Source: an uncultured Porphyromonadaceae bacterium (GTDB lineage: Bacteria; Bacteroidota; Bacteroidia; Bacteroidales; Muribaculaceae). Taken from it: a DNA stretch of 13,131 nucleotides. Position 1 is the first letter of the stretch. Each line of letters opens with the position of its first letter. The notes under the pieces are model-generated. The model had not been told where the DNA came from. It saw only the letters and a list, made by a program, of their open reading frames with translations, and searched no databases. Position numbers and translations under genes: made by a program. Location of the stretch: contig UQER01000046.1 of the NCBI GenBank assembly GCA_900540205.1, positions 1 through 13,131 of the forward strand. Reading direction: 5' to 3'. Shown here in pieces: positions 1-9,200 of this stretch.

Positions 1-36
1 AAAAAGTTCATCAAAACTATGTTTTCAAGCATGTAT

Positions 37-1110
37 TTAACATCCGTTTGCAATTACACCCCTCAAAAACGGCTCCAGACGCTCCCAAACCACATCGGGC
101 GTCACCGCACTATAGCGATCTTCATAGGACATCTGTGCACTCATTTCGGGCGAAAGAACATCGGACGGCGAGATGCCGATGGCAGGCACATCCGTTTGCG
201 GAAGCCAGTTTTCTTTCCTCACATCCGGAGAGAACACCACCAACGAAGGGCGTCCGACGGCCTGAACGATGTGGCGCGCCCCACCCTCATTGCCGAAATA
301 TGCACTGCAATGCGAGGCCAGCGCCACCAATGAACGCATGCTGGGAGCCTGCACATCGATAAACACACCCGACGGTTCACCCAGCTCCTTATATATATTG
401 TGTGCCGCCTCAGCCTCGACACCCGGTGCATAATTGAACACAAGCTGCAGCGAGGGGAATGAGGTTATGATGCGGCGCAGAATCTCCACCATGAAATCCT
501 GCGGCCAACATTTGAACGCAAGTTTCGACACGACGCCACACAATAGAATCGGCTTGGAAGTATCCACCCCCTGCGCACCGAGATAGGAACGGTAGTCGGC
601 CAGTTCGGCAGGCGTGACGTTCAATGAAAATGTGGCATCGAAATTCAGCGGCTTCACCTTCCCGAGGGGCGCGAGCATATGGACGTCATGGTCGACAACT
701 GAGGTAAACGGGTCACACGGTTCGACACGGTGATTGAACACGAACCGTGTATATGGCTTTTTCAGGCCGATACGGAATGGCGAGCGCAATGAGAAAAGCG
801 AGAACGGAAGTGTGTTGACGGTGGAACGCATGTCAATGACCACATCGTAGCGTTCACTGCGCATCAGCCGCCAGATCTTGGCCAGATACACCAATGCGGA
901 ATGGCGTTCGTCGTTAGTAAACCGCACTACACGGTTGATTGACGGATGTCTCTCGAACAACGGCGCTATGGCATCGTTCAGCACCATATGCACTTCGGCA
1001 TCGGGGAAATTGGCCTTAATGGCATTGCACAACGAGGTGGCCAGAACGGCATCGCCCATCTGACGGAACCGAATCACAAGGAATTTAGCAGGTTTCTCAC
1101 CTTTTTTCAT
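37..1110 (-). CDS. Glycosyltransferase family 9 (heptosyltransferase-like) protein
   Basis: A 357-residue protein of the GT9 / ADP-heptose:LPS heptosyltransferase family, with a two-domain GT-B fold. It probably adds a sugar to lipopolysaccharide core or another surface glycan at the cytoplasmic face of the inner membrane. The N-terminal domain opens with the family strand-loop VIRFRQMGD (residues 12-20). The C-terminal domain carries K200-C-W-P203 and the nucleotide-sugar loop GNEGGARH (274-281 region), followed by a VVFSP strand and a late W-L-P. Many family members have an Asp in the GND loop; here it is Asn-Glu, a form I associate with Bacteroidota members. I chose the ATG at 1110. An in-frame TTG at 1125 would add five residues but is a weaker start. 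The gene diverges from dnaE and is not obviously co-transcribed with anything in the window. The family call is firm; the sugar donor and acceptor cannot be read from the sequence. Confidence 0.9.
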   Translation of the reverse strand: MKKGEKPAKFLVIRFRQMGDAVLATSLCNAIKANFPDAEVHMVLNDAIAPLFERHPSINRVVRFTNDERHSALVYLAKIWRLMRSERYDVVIDMRSTVNTLPFSLFSLRSPFRIGLKKPYTRFVFNHRVEPCDPFTSVVDHDVHMLAPLGKVKPLNFDATFSLNVTPAELADYRSYLGAQGVDTSKPILLCGVVSKLAFKCWPQDFMVEILRRIITSFPSLQLVFNYAPGVEAEAAHNIYKELGEPSGVFIDVQAPSMRSLVALASHCSAYFGNEGGARHIVQAVGRPSLVVFSPDVRKENWLPQTDVPAIGISPSDVLSPEMSAQMSYEDRYSAVTPDVVWERLEPFLRGVIANGC

Positions 1111-1213
1111 ACGGCAGACTACCAAACTGTTTTACATTTAAACCCGCGCAATAATACATGCACCGAAGTATGTCACGGCACGCATGGTAATTGCATTCTT
1201 ATTTTGCATCCTG

Positions 1214-1244
1214 CAAAAATAATAATTATTTCCCTTACTCCAAG
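1214..1244 (-). promoter_or_regulatory. Candidate Bacteroidota promoter for the GT9 gene
   Basis: Read on the minus strand, TATTTTTG (1221-1214) matches the -7 consensus TAnnTTTG exactly. CTTG (1244-1241) lies 19 bases upstream as a -33 box. Transcription would start near 1208 and leave a leader of roughly 100 bases. The -7 box overlaps a small hairpin (TTTTGCA-tcc-TGCAAAA). The region is AT-rich, so a chance match is possible. Confidence 0.5.
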
Positions 1245-1282
1245 TGTGTCAATAATATTAATGCTCCGGGCACTCCGGACCG

Positions 1283-1314
1283 GTTGTTTTTTTGCCGGAT
1301 TTGCGTTAAATTTG
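1283..1314 (+). promoter_or_regulatory. Candidate Bacteroidota promoter for dnaE-trxA
   Basis: TAAATTTG (1307-1314) matches the -7 consensus TAnnTTTG exactly. GTTG (1283-1286) sits 20 bases upstream as a near-consensus -33 box (TTTG). The predicted start is about 1320, giving a leader of around 60 bases before the ATG at 1380. Three TCCGG/CCGGA blocks (1265-1269, 1274-1279, 1295-1299) surround the -33 box and could form small alternative hairpins. Confidence 0.6.
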
Positions 1315-1379
1315 TCTCTTCATTGCCGCGGGAGAACCTTCATTGAAAATCCCACATCCATCAACCCCCATCCACCGAT

Positions 1380-4300
1380 ATGCAGCCATTCGTTCACCTC
1401 CACGTCCACACACAATACTCTATCCTTGACGGTCAGGCATCAATCGATGCGCTGGTCGACAAGGCCATGGCCGACGGCATGCCTGCCCTGGCCATCACTG
1501 ACCACGGCAACATGTTCGGCATCAAGGAGTTTTTCAACTATGTGGCGAAAAAGAATTCCAAGACCAAAGGCGCCATTAAGGATGCCGAGGCTGCCGCAAA
1601 GGAAGCGGAGCAGAACGGCGATGCCGCACTGGCCGCACAAAAACGCGATGAAGCGGAAAGCCTAAGGAAAAAGATATTCAAACCCATTTTCGGCTGCGAG
1701 GTGTATGTGGCAAACGAGACGCTCGACATCCACACCGACAAGCACGACACCGGACGCCATCTCATCCTCCTCGCGAAAAACGAGAAAGGCTACCACAACC
1801 TTGTCAAAATAGTGTCGAAAGCGTGGACCGACGGCTTCTATTCTCACCCCCGAACCGACAAACAGGAGATTGCGGCACACCGCGAAGGTATAATAGTATG
1901 TTCTGCCTGCCTCGGCGGCGAAATCCCGAAACTGATCACCGCCGGAGAAATCGAGGAGGCTGAAAAACGCGTGATGTGGTGGAAAGAGACCTTCGGCGAC
2001 GACTACTATCTGGAACTGCAGCGCCACAAAGCCACCTCGCCGAATGCCAATCAGGAGACCTATCCCTTGCAGCAGCGTGTCAATGTGGAGCTTATCCGCA
2101 TTGCCGAAAAATACGGCATAAAGCTTATTGCCTCGAACGACGTGCACTTCACCAACGAAGAGGATGCCGAGGCACACGAACGGCTGATATGCCTTAGCAC
2201 CAACAAGCGCATCACCGACGAAAACCGCATGCTCTATTCCAAACAGGAATGGCTGAAATCCACCGAAGAGATGAACGGGGTGTTCGCCGATCTGCCCCAG
2301 GCGCTGTCGAACACGCTCGAGATAGCCGACAAAGTGGAATTCTACGACATAGACCACGCCCCCATCATGCCGTTCTTCGCCATCCCCGAGGAGTTCGGCA
2401 CCGAAGAGGAATACCGCTCACGCATCACCGAGCAGGAACTGTTCGACGAGTTCACACGCGACGAGAACGGCAATGTGGTGCTATCGCAGGAAGAGGCTGA
2501 GAAAAAAATCAAGAAACTCGGCGGCTACGACAAGCTTTACCGCATCAAGTTCGAAGCCGACTATCTGAAGAAACTCGCCTATGAAGGTGCAGCCAAGCGT
2601 TACGGCACTCCCCTGTCGCCCGAGCTGGAAGAACGCATAAAATTTGAGCTGCACATCATGAAGACAATGGGCTTCCCCGGCTACTTCCTTATTGTGCAAG
2701 ACTTTATAAACGTATCGCGTGAGCGTCTCGGCGTCAGCGTAGGCCCGGGCCGTGGTTCAGCCGCAGGTTCGTGTGTGGCCTACTGCCTGGGTATCACCCA
2801 GATCGACCCCATAAAATACGACCTTCTGTTCGAGCGTTTTCTCAACCCCGACCGTATCTCCCTCCCCGATATCGACGTCGACTTCGACGATGACGGCCGC
2901 GCACGCGTGCTCCAATACGTGACCGAGAAATATGGTGCCGACAACGTGGCCCATATCATCACCTACGGCACCATGGCCACAAAGATGGCGCTAAAGGACG
3001 TGGCACGCGTCGAAGGGCTTCCCATCCCGGAAAGCGACCGACTGGTGAAACTCATCCCCCGCCACATGCCCGAAGTGAACGGCAAGGAGGCGAAACTAAA
3101 TCTCACCAACTGCTACAAACTCGTGCCGGAGTTCAAGACGGAGCTTCAGAACCCCGACCCCCTTGTGCGCGAGACCCTTAAATATGCCGAACAGCTCGAA
3201 GGCAACGTTCGCGGCACTGGCGTGCATGCATGCGGCGTGATTATCTGCCGCGACAAAATCAGCGACTGGGTGCCGGTGAGCACCGCTGTCGACAAACTTG
3301 AAGGCAAACTTCTTGTAACCCAGTACGAAGGACGTGTTATCGAGGAAACCGGACTTATAAAGATGGACTTCCTCGGCCTGAAAACACTCTCCATCATCAT
3401 GGATGCTGTGCGCAACATCAAGCTCACGCGCGGCATCGACATTGACATGGAGAAGATTCCCATCGACGACAAGGCCACCTATCAACTTTACTGCGAGGGC
3501 CGCACGGTGGGTACATTCCAGTTCGAGTCCGCGGGAATGCAGAAATACCTGCGCGAGCTGCAGCCCTCCACGTTCGAGGACCTCATAGCCATGAACGCCC
3601 TGTATCGCCCCGGGCCTATGGACTATATCCCCGACTTCATCGCCCGCAAGCACGGCGACGCACCCATTGTCTACGACATTCCTGAGATGGAGAAATACCT
3701 CAAGGACACTTACGGCGTCACGGTGTATCAGGAGCAGGTCATGCTCCTGTCGCGCCTGCTTGCCAACTTCACCCGAGGCGAGAGCGACACCCTGCGCAAA
3801 GCCATGGGTAAAAAGCTCATTGACAAGATGAACCACCTGAAAGGGAAATTCCTCGAAGGCGGCCAGGCCAACGGTCACGACCCCAAAGTGCTTGAAAAGA
3901 TATGGGCCGACTGGGAAAAATTCGCGTCGTACGCGTTCAACAAGAGTCACGCCACCTGCTACAGTTGGGTGGCCTTCCAGACCGCATACCTCAAGGCCAA
4001 CTATCCTGCGGAATATATGGCCGCAGTGCTTAGCCGCAACCGATCGGATATCACCAAACTCACCACTTTCATGGATGAATGCAAGGCCATGCGTATTCCC
4101 GTAAAGGTGCCTGACGTAAACGAATCGTTCGGCGACTTCGGTGTGAACTCCAACGGCGACATACGTTTCGGCCTCGGCGCCGTGAAAGGCGTGGGCGACA
4201 ACGTCGTGGCTGAAATCATCAAGGCGCGCAACCAGGGTGGACGTTTTGAAAGCCCGTTCGACTTTGTGGAACGCGTGCCTTCCGGCGTAATCAACCGCCG

Positions 4301-5168
4301 CACCCTCGATGCGCTTGTTCTGGCCGGAGCCTTCGACTGCTTCACCAACATGAAACGTGAGGATTACTTCGAAAAGAACTCACGCGACGAGACATTCAAC
4401 GAGCAGCTCCTGCGCTACGGACAGCAATACCAGCGCGCAGCTCTGGAGCAGACGGCATCGCTGTTCGGCGATATGGGCGAACTCAACACTGCCGGTCGCC
4501 CATTCATCAAGTCGGCGCCTCCCATGCCATCGGCCGTGCTGCTTGAAAAAGAGCGCGAACTGATCGGGATGTACCTCTCGGCCCATCCGCTCGACGACTA
4601 TTACATGGAACTCCATTACGGCCTGAGCGGCATAAAGACATTCAACGAGATGCAGCCTGAGGAGGGACGCGAGATAAGTTTCGGCGGCATGGTCACCAAA
4701 TTCGAATCGCGCCCGGCACGCCGCGGCGGCAACTTCGGCATCATGGCACTCGAGGACCACACCGGATCGTGTGAAATCCGCCTCTTCGGGCAGAAATACA
4801 TCGACTTCGCCAACTTCGGCAAACCCGGCACGGCCATAACCGTGACCGGCCGCTATGAACGCCGTTATAACGGCGAACTGAGTTTCGAGATTCAGCGCAT
4901 TGCCCTGCTCGACACCCTCAAAGGCCACATGCTAAAAGGCATCACCCTCGACCTCGAACCGCACGAAATCACCTCGACACTGAGCGGACTGCTTCAGGAA
5001 CAGATGACTTCGGGCGGAGAAAACCGAGGAGATCTGAGCATACGCGTGTTCGACAAGACAAGCAACCGCTATCTGCGGCTCACCTCGCAACTGCGCCTTC
5101 CGCTCACGCGCGAGCTGACCCGAATGCTCGATTCGCTCGACATCAAATATGATTTCTCACTTAATTAA
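1380..5168 (+). CDS. dnaE: DNA polymerase III subunit alpha
   Basis: Catalytic subunit of the replicative DNA polymerase III holoenzyme (C-family polymerase), 1262 residues and full length. The N-terminal PHP domain keeps metal-site motifs H8-V-H10-T-Q-Y-S and I-T-D41-H42-G. It is interrupted by a charged Lys/Glu/Ala-rich insertion at about residues 59-97. The palm carries GRGSAAGS, the catalytic pair D499/D501 in PDIDVDFD, and the third aspartate D663 in MDFLGL. The thumb and fingers follow, then an HhH region, a probable beta-clamp motif Q-T-A-S-L-F starting at Q1024, and an OB-fold domain from about residue 1098. The intact PHP residues suggest this domain may still bind metal, unlike in E. 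coli DnaE; that is inference. The ATG at 1380 gives the usual short start before the HLHVHTQYS motif, with no clear Shine-Dalgarno sequence. trxA follows after 32 bases and is probably co-transcribed. Confidence 0.98.
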   Translation: MQPFVHLHVHTQYSILDGQASIDALVDKAMADGMPALAITDHGNMFGIKEFFNYVAKKNSKTKGAIKDAEAAAKEAEQNGDAALAAQKRDEAESLRKKIFKPIFGCEVYVANETLDIHTDKHDTGRHLILLAKNEKGYHNLVKIVSKAWTDGFYSHPRTDKQEIAAHREGIIVCSACLGGEIPKLITAGEIEEAEKRVMWWKETFGDDYYLELQRHKATSPNANQETYPLQQRVNVELIRIAEKYGIKLIASNDVHFTNEEDAEAHERLICLSTNKRITDENRMLYSKQEWLKSTEEMNGVFADLPQALSNTLEIADKVEFYDIDHAPIMPFFAIPEEFGTEEEYRSRITEQELFDEFTRDENGNVVLSQEEAEKKIKKLGGYDKLYRIKFEADYLKKLAYEGAAKRYGTPLSPELEERIKFELHIMKTMGFPGYFLIVQDFINVSRERLGVSVGPGRGSAAGSCVAYCLGITQIDPIKYDLLFERFLNPDRISLPDIDVDFDDDGRARVLQYVTEKYGADNVAHIITYGTMATKMALKDVARVEGLPIPESDRLVKLIPRHMPEVNGKEAKLNLTNCYKLVPEFKTELQNPDPLVRETLKYAEQLEGNVRGTGVHACGVIICRDKISDWVPVSTAVDKLEGKLLVTQYEGRVIEETGLIKMDFLGLKTLSIIMDAVRNIKLTRGIDIDMEKIPIDDKATYQLYCEGRTVGTFQFESAGMQKYLRELQPSTFEDLIAMNALYRPGPMDYIPDFIARKHGDAPIVYDIPEMEKYLKDTYGVTVYQEQVMLLSRLLANFTRGESDTLRKAMGKKLIDKMNHLKGKFLEGGQANGHDPKVLEKIWADWEKFASYAFNKSHATCYSWVAFQTAYLKANYPAEYMAAVLSRNRSDITKLTTFMDECKAMRIPVKVPDVNESFGDFGVNSNGDIRFGLGAVKGVGDNVVAEIIKARNQGGRFESPFDFVERVPSGVINRRTLDALVLAGAFDCFTNMKREDYFEKNSRDETFNEQLLRYGQQYQRAALEQTASLFGDMGELNTAGRPFIKSAPPMPSAVLLEKERELIGMYLSAHPLDDYYMELHYGLSGIKTFNEMQPEEGREISFGGMVTKFESRPARRGGNFGIMALEDHTGSCEIRLFGQKYIDFANFGKPGTAITVTGRYERRYNGELSFEIQRIALLDTLKGHMLKGITLDLEPHEITSTLSGLLQEQMTSGGENRGDLSIRVFDKTSNRYLRLTSQLRLPLTRELTRMLDSLDIKYDFSLN

Positions 5169-5200
5169 CCCATAAATCAAACCAAACAACATCAAAAACA

Positions 5201-5524
5201 ATGGCACTTCAAATCACCGACGAAAATGCCCGCGAAATCATCGAATCAGGCAAACCCGTAATCATCGACTTCTGGGCCACCTGGTGCGGCCCCTGCATGG
5301 CAATGTCGCCACTGATCGACGAACTTGCAAAAGAATATGACGGACAGGTTGTAATCGGCAAATACAACGTTGACGAAGAAGGCGACCTCAGCTCAGAGTT
5401 CCGCATCATGTCCATCCCCACCCTCCTGTTCTTCAAGAACGGCAAGAAAACCGACATCCGTCTGGCCGGCTCACAGAACCGCGCCACCCTCGAGGCCAAA
5501 ATCAAAGAGCTCCTCGCCCTCTGA
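5201..5524 (+). CDS. trxA: Thioredoxin
   Basis: A 107-residue cytoplasmic thioredoxin, a general protein disulfide reductant (for example for ribonucleotide reductase and peroxiredoxins). It has the classic W28-C29-G-P-C32 active site, the buried acid D23 ahead of it, and the cis-proline P73 in S-I-P-T. The length is that of a single thioredoxin fold with no signal peptide, so a cytoplasmic location is expected. It lies 32 bases behind dnaE with no promoter visible between them and ahead of a strong terminator, so dnaE-trxA is likely one transcript. The close spacing of a replication gene and a thioredoxin is a common Bacteroidales layout and need not mean a direct functional link. Confidence 0.96.
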   Translation: MALQITDENAREIIESGKPVIIDFWATWCGPCMAMSPLIDELAKEYDGQVVIGKYNVDEEGDLSSEFRIMSIPTLLFFKNGKKTDIRLAGSQNRATLEAKIKELLAL

Positions 5525-5554
5525 TTCACCTCTCCAACGATATCTTCAACACTA

Positions 5555-5610
5555 CATCCTGCCAATGGCATACCCTACAAAAGAGTAGGTTGCCATTGGC
5601 AGGATGTTTT
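5555..5610 (+). terminator. Intrinsic terminator of dnaE-trxA
   Basis: A perfect 16-base inverted repeat (5555-5570 with 5591-5606) is followed by TTTT and an AT-rich stretch. The inner 20 bases can extend the stem with two single-base bulges (ACC.TAC against GTA.GGT) around an AAAAGA loop. It begins 30 bases after the trxA stop. The minus-strand gene ending at 5633 converges on it, so it may stop both transcripts, but only the plus-strand side has a T tract. Confidence 0.9.
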
Positions 5611-5632
5611 AATTCAGACTTACCGAAAACGC

Positions 5633-6160
5633 TTATCTGCAGTTGACCTTTATCGCCCCTATAATGCCATCATTATTACTTGGAATTATCGAGAGGGAAC
5701 AGCCTTTGAGCGTCAGCTTACCTTCCTGAATACACAGTTTCGAGGTGTCGTTCACATCTGTCATGTATAAGTAAGTCAAATCTCCCTGCTCGCCACTCAT
5801 AGTAACAACCAGCATATCATTTGAACCAGTTTCGTTGGGCGTGCAATATACAAATGCCGCTACCAATCCGTTATTTCCACCATTAATCATGTATGATAAC
5901 GGAACTTGATTTAGAATTGATAAAGTGGCATTTCCGACAGTTTTAATATCTTCACCATTCAGATTGCGCGCACCGGCCACTTTCATCACGCCATTCTTTT
6001 CTACGACTTTATTATTGATTGATGCCGTTATTGTATCATTTAGCTCGGTCGTGATTTTTGGAAGATTGGATAGAGCATTATAGGCATCTTTCAGATTCAT
6101 GGCATAAGTGCTCAAAACAGAGCACACCAAAGCCAATAACATGATTGTCAGTTTCTTCAT
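5633..6160 (-). CDS. Secreted protein of unknown function
   Basis: I do not recognise this 175-residue protein. It begins with a clear Sec signal peptide: Lys-Lys, a hydrophobic core to about residue 16, and a likely cleavage after S-T-Y-A20. There is no lipobox cysteine at the cleavage point, so it is probably periplasmic or released rather than a lipoprotein. The mature part is rich in Asn, Thr, Val and Leu and has four scattered cysteines, two of them (K-G-C and V-N-C-R) near the C terminus. It looks like a small beta-rich domain with no evident catalytic motif. The DNA is visibly more AT-rich than the genes on both sides, which may reflect recent acquisition or relaxed selection. It starts 46 bases after the oxidoreductase stop, so read-through from that gene is possible. 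A degenerate -7 box just upstream (about 6183-6196) is not convincing. The signal peptide and reading frame support a real gene. Confidence 0.85.
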   Translation of the reverse strand: MKKLTIMLLALVCSVLSTYAMNLKDAYNALSNLPKITTELNDTITASINNKVVEKNGVMKVAGARNLNGEDIKTVGNATLSILNQVPLSYMINGGNNGLVAAFVYCTPNETGSNDMLVVTMSGEQGDLTYLYMTDVNDTSKLCIQEGKLTLKGCSLSIIPSNNDGIIGAIKVNCR

Positions 6161-6206
6161 ATTTCAGTCGTTTTAGTTTAAAACATTCAAAATTTATTGA
6201 TACGAT

Positions 6207-9200
6207 TCAGAGCAGGCGGGTGAGACCGGAGAGGATGAGGTAGACCAAGCGGGTGCGCTGGGAGAGGGCGGCGCGCAGACGAGCGGCATCGTGAGGTGCA
6301 ACAAGCTTGATGTCGGCATAGCGATCCTCGCCGTCAAGGAATGCGTTCAGACGTTCTGCCGGGAACAGCGTGGCGATACCCGACTGCTGAGCCGTAGCGG
6401 CAAGCCCCGGAGTGGTCGCAGCGGGCTGGGGTGCGGACTGCTCCTCGGGATAGTCGACGGTCAGCATAGATTTCTCGTCGGCAACCTTGACCCACGGGCC
6501 TTCGCCAGCGGCAGCCTTGTCGGAAGTCTCGGCGGCAGATGGTGTTGCGCCCAACGGCAATCCATCGGGAACAGCCGGACCTTCTGCTGCCACATCATCA
6601 GCCACATAAGGCGACAGATGTTGCTCGACGAGCATCGGGTTATAACGGTAAATGGGCCAGTACCCGGCCTCAACCGCCTTGCGTTCCTCAATTATCGACT
6701 GCCCCATACCTGCCCGGATGCCGTGGTTGATGCACGGACAGTATGCAATAATTATCGACGGCCCGGGATAGGCCTCCGCCTCGCGGAACGCATCGATTGT
6801 CTGCTGGAAATTTGCGCCAAACGCCACCGACGCCACGTAGACCGTGCCATAGGTCATCATCATGCGGCCAAGATCCTTCTTGAATGTACGTTTGCCGTCA
6901 ACCGAATATTTTGTCACGGCTCCGAGCGGAGTGGCTTTCGACGTCTGACCGCCGGTGTTGGAGTAACATTCCGTATCCATGACAAGGATGTTGATATCCT
7001 CGCCGCTGGCAAGCACATGGTCAAGACCGGCGAAACCAATGTCGTAAGCCCAGCCGTCGCCGCCGATGGCCCACACGGATTTTTTGCCGAGCATATCGGC
7101 ATTGGCAAGAACCACACCGAACTGCTCCGGACGAGTTGCCTCATCCGTTTTTTCAATCAGCGCCACAAGTTCCTGTCCGGCCTCCTGTGAGATACTCACA
7201 TCCTCCATACCGGCAATCCATTTGCGCATGGCGTTCTTTATGTCATCGGGCACTTCCGGATTGAACAGGCATTCGTTCATCGCCTCTTTCAGCGTGGCAC
7301 GCCGCTGACGGCAGCTCACGGCCATGCCATAACCGTATTCGGCGTTATCTTCGAAAAGAGAATTGCCCCACGCCGGCCCGCGGCCGTCGGTGCAACGGAC
7401 GCAGTAAGCGTTGCTGGGATAGTTGGCACCCCATATCGACGAACATCCCGTGGCATTGGCAATGAGCATCCGTTCGCCGAACAGCTGTGTGAGCAACTTC
7501 ACATACGGAGTTTCACCGCATCCGGCACAAGCACCGGAGAACTGCAGCAAAGGCTGATGGAACTGCGACCCGTTGATGGTGAAGCGAGGCACCGCCGGCT
7601 GCTTCCATGCCACCTTTTTCTCGCAGAATTCAAGCATCGGAATCTGCGCCGGCAACTGCGATGCTATAGGCTGCAGACTCAGCGCATGTCCGGGACATAC
7701 AGCCACACACGAACCGCACCCGGTGCAATCCTCCGCATAAACCTGAATTCTGAAATTAAGCCCCTTGAGGGCATCCACACCCGTAGCTTTCCGGCTGGTG
7801 AACCCTTCAGGCGCACCGGCAAGCTCACTGTCGGTAAGCAGATACGGACGTATAGCAGCATGCGCGCAAACCAGCGAGCAATGGGTGCATTCAACGCATT
7901 TCGTAGCATCCCACAAAGGCACATCTATGGCTATGCGCCGCTTTTCAAACGCCGTTGTACCCATAGGCATAGCTCCGTCGGCGGCAAATGCCGAAACGGG
8001 CAGCGCGTCTCCCTCAAGCCGCAGGCAGGGTTTCGATATCTTCCGGAAAAATTCAGCGGCTGTCAGCTTTATGCCTACCGCGGCAATGGCCGGCTCTGCC
8101 TTTGCGGAACCACTTTCGGTGCAGGAGGCCCATGAGGCAGGCACTTCCACCTTGCGCAGAGCAGATACGGCGGCATCAATGGCCTGCATATTGGCCTGAA
8201 CAGCAGCCTGGCCTTCATGCATATATGCAGCCTTCACTTCTTCTTTCAATGCCTTCACAGCCGTTTCAAAATCAATGATTCCGCTCAGATGGAAGAACAC
8301 TGTCTCCATCACCATGTTGACGCGAACACCCAGACCATATTTGCGGGCAATAGCCTCGGCATCGATGACGTAGAAACTCACCTGCTTCTCTGCCAAGGCT
8401 TTCCTGAGTGCGACCGGGAGCCGGACAGCTAACTCCTCGTCAGTCCATTTGCAATTAAGCACAAAAGTGCCACCCGCGCGCAGACGGTCCACCAGTCTGA
8501 AACGGTTCACGTACGTATCCTTGTTGCACACCACATAGTCGGCATCTGAAATGGCATACTCAGCCTTGATAGGATGGCCGGAAAATCTGAGTTCCGATGT
8601 AGTATAGCCTCCGGACTTCTTGGCTGAATAGGTGAAATAGGCCTGCGCGTACAGGCCGCCGGTATCGCCGATGATTCTGGCTGCCTGTTTGGTGGCTCCG
8701 ACAGTTCCGTCGGAGCCCATGCCGTAGAACACAGCTTGAGTCATCCCCTCTGCAGGCAGCCTGAAAGCGTTGTCGACCTTCAGTGAGAGGTGGGTCACAT
8801 CATCGTCGATACCCACGGTAAAGAATTGTTTCGGTGCGGCAGACAAACCTTCGTCGAACACTGCTTTCACCATCGGAGGATCAAAATTCTTGCTCGACAG
8901 GCCATAGCGGCCACCGATTACGCGGACATTGCCGCGTCCGTTGACCATCAGCGCTGTGGCAACATCCTTGAACAGCGGTTCTCCGTCAGCGCCAGCCTCC
9001 TTCGTGCGGTCAAGCACCACCACTGTCTTTGCCGATGCAGGAATCGCGTCGCAGAGAGCCTTTCCGGAGAACGGGCGGAACAGGCGCACTTTCACCTGCC
9101 CTACCTTGTAGCCCCCGGCATTAAGCTGTGCAGCCGTCTGCTCTATCACCTCGCAGCCCGAACCCATGGAAACCACAACCACCTCAGGCTCCGGCACGCC

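Noticed and set aside
1..36. Short AT-rich hairpin (AAAAC-tat-GTTTT) downstream of the GT9 gene
   Set aside because: The stem is only five A-T-dominated pairs plus little extension, too weak to call a terminator at the window edge.
3096..3950. Minus-strand open frame of 284 codons within dnaE
   Set aside because: It lies opposite conserved DnaE palm and finger sequence and its translation looks like no protein family. Other antisense frames within dnaE were dropped for the same reason.
6161..6206. Possible -7 box (AAATTTTG) for the secreted-protein gene
   Set aside because: The first consensus T is missing and there is no TTTG-like box 19-21 bases upstream.
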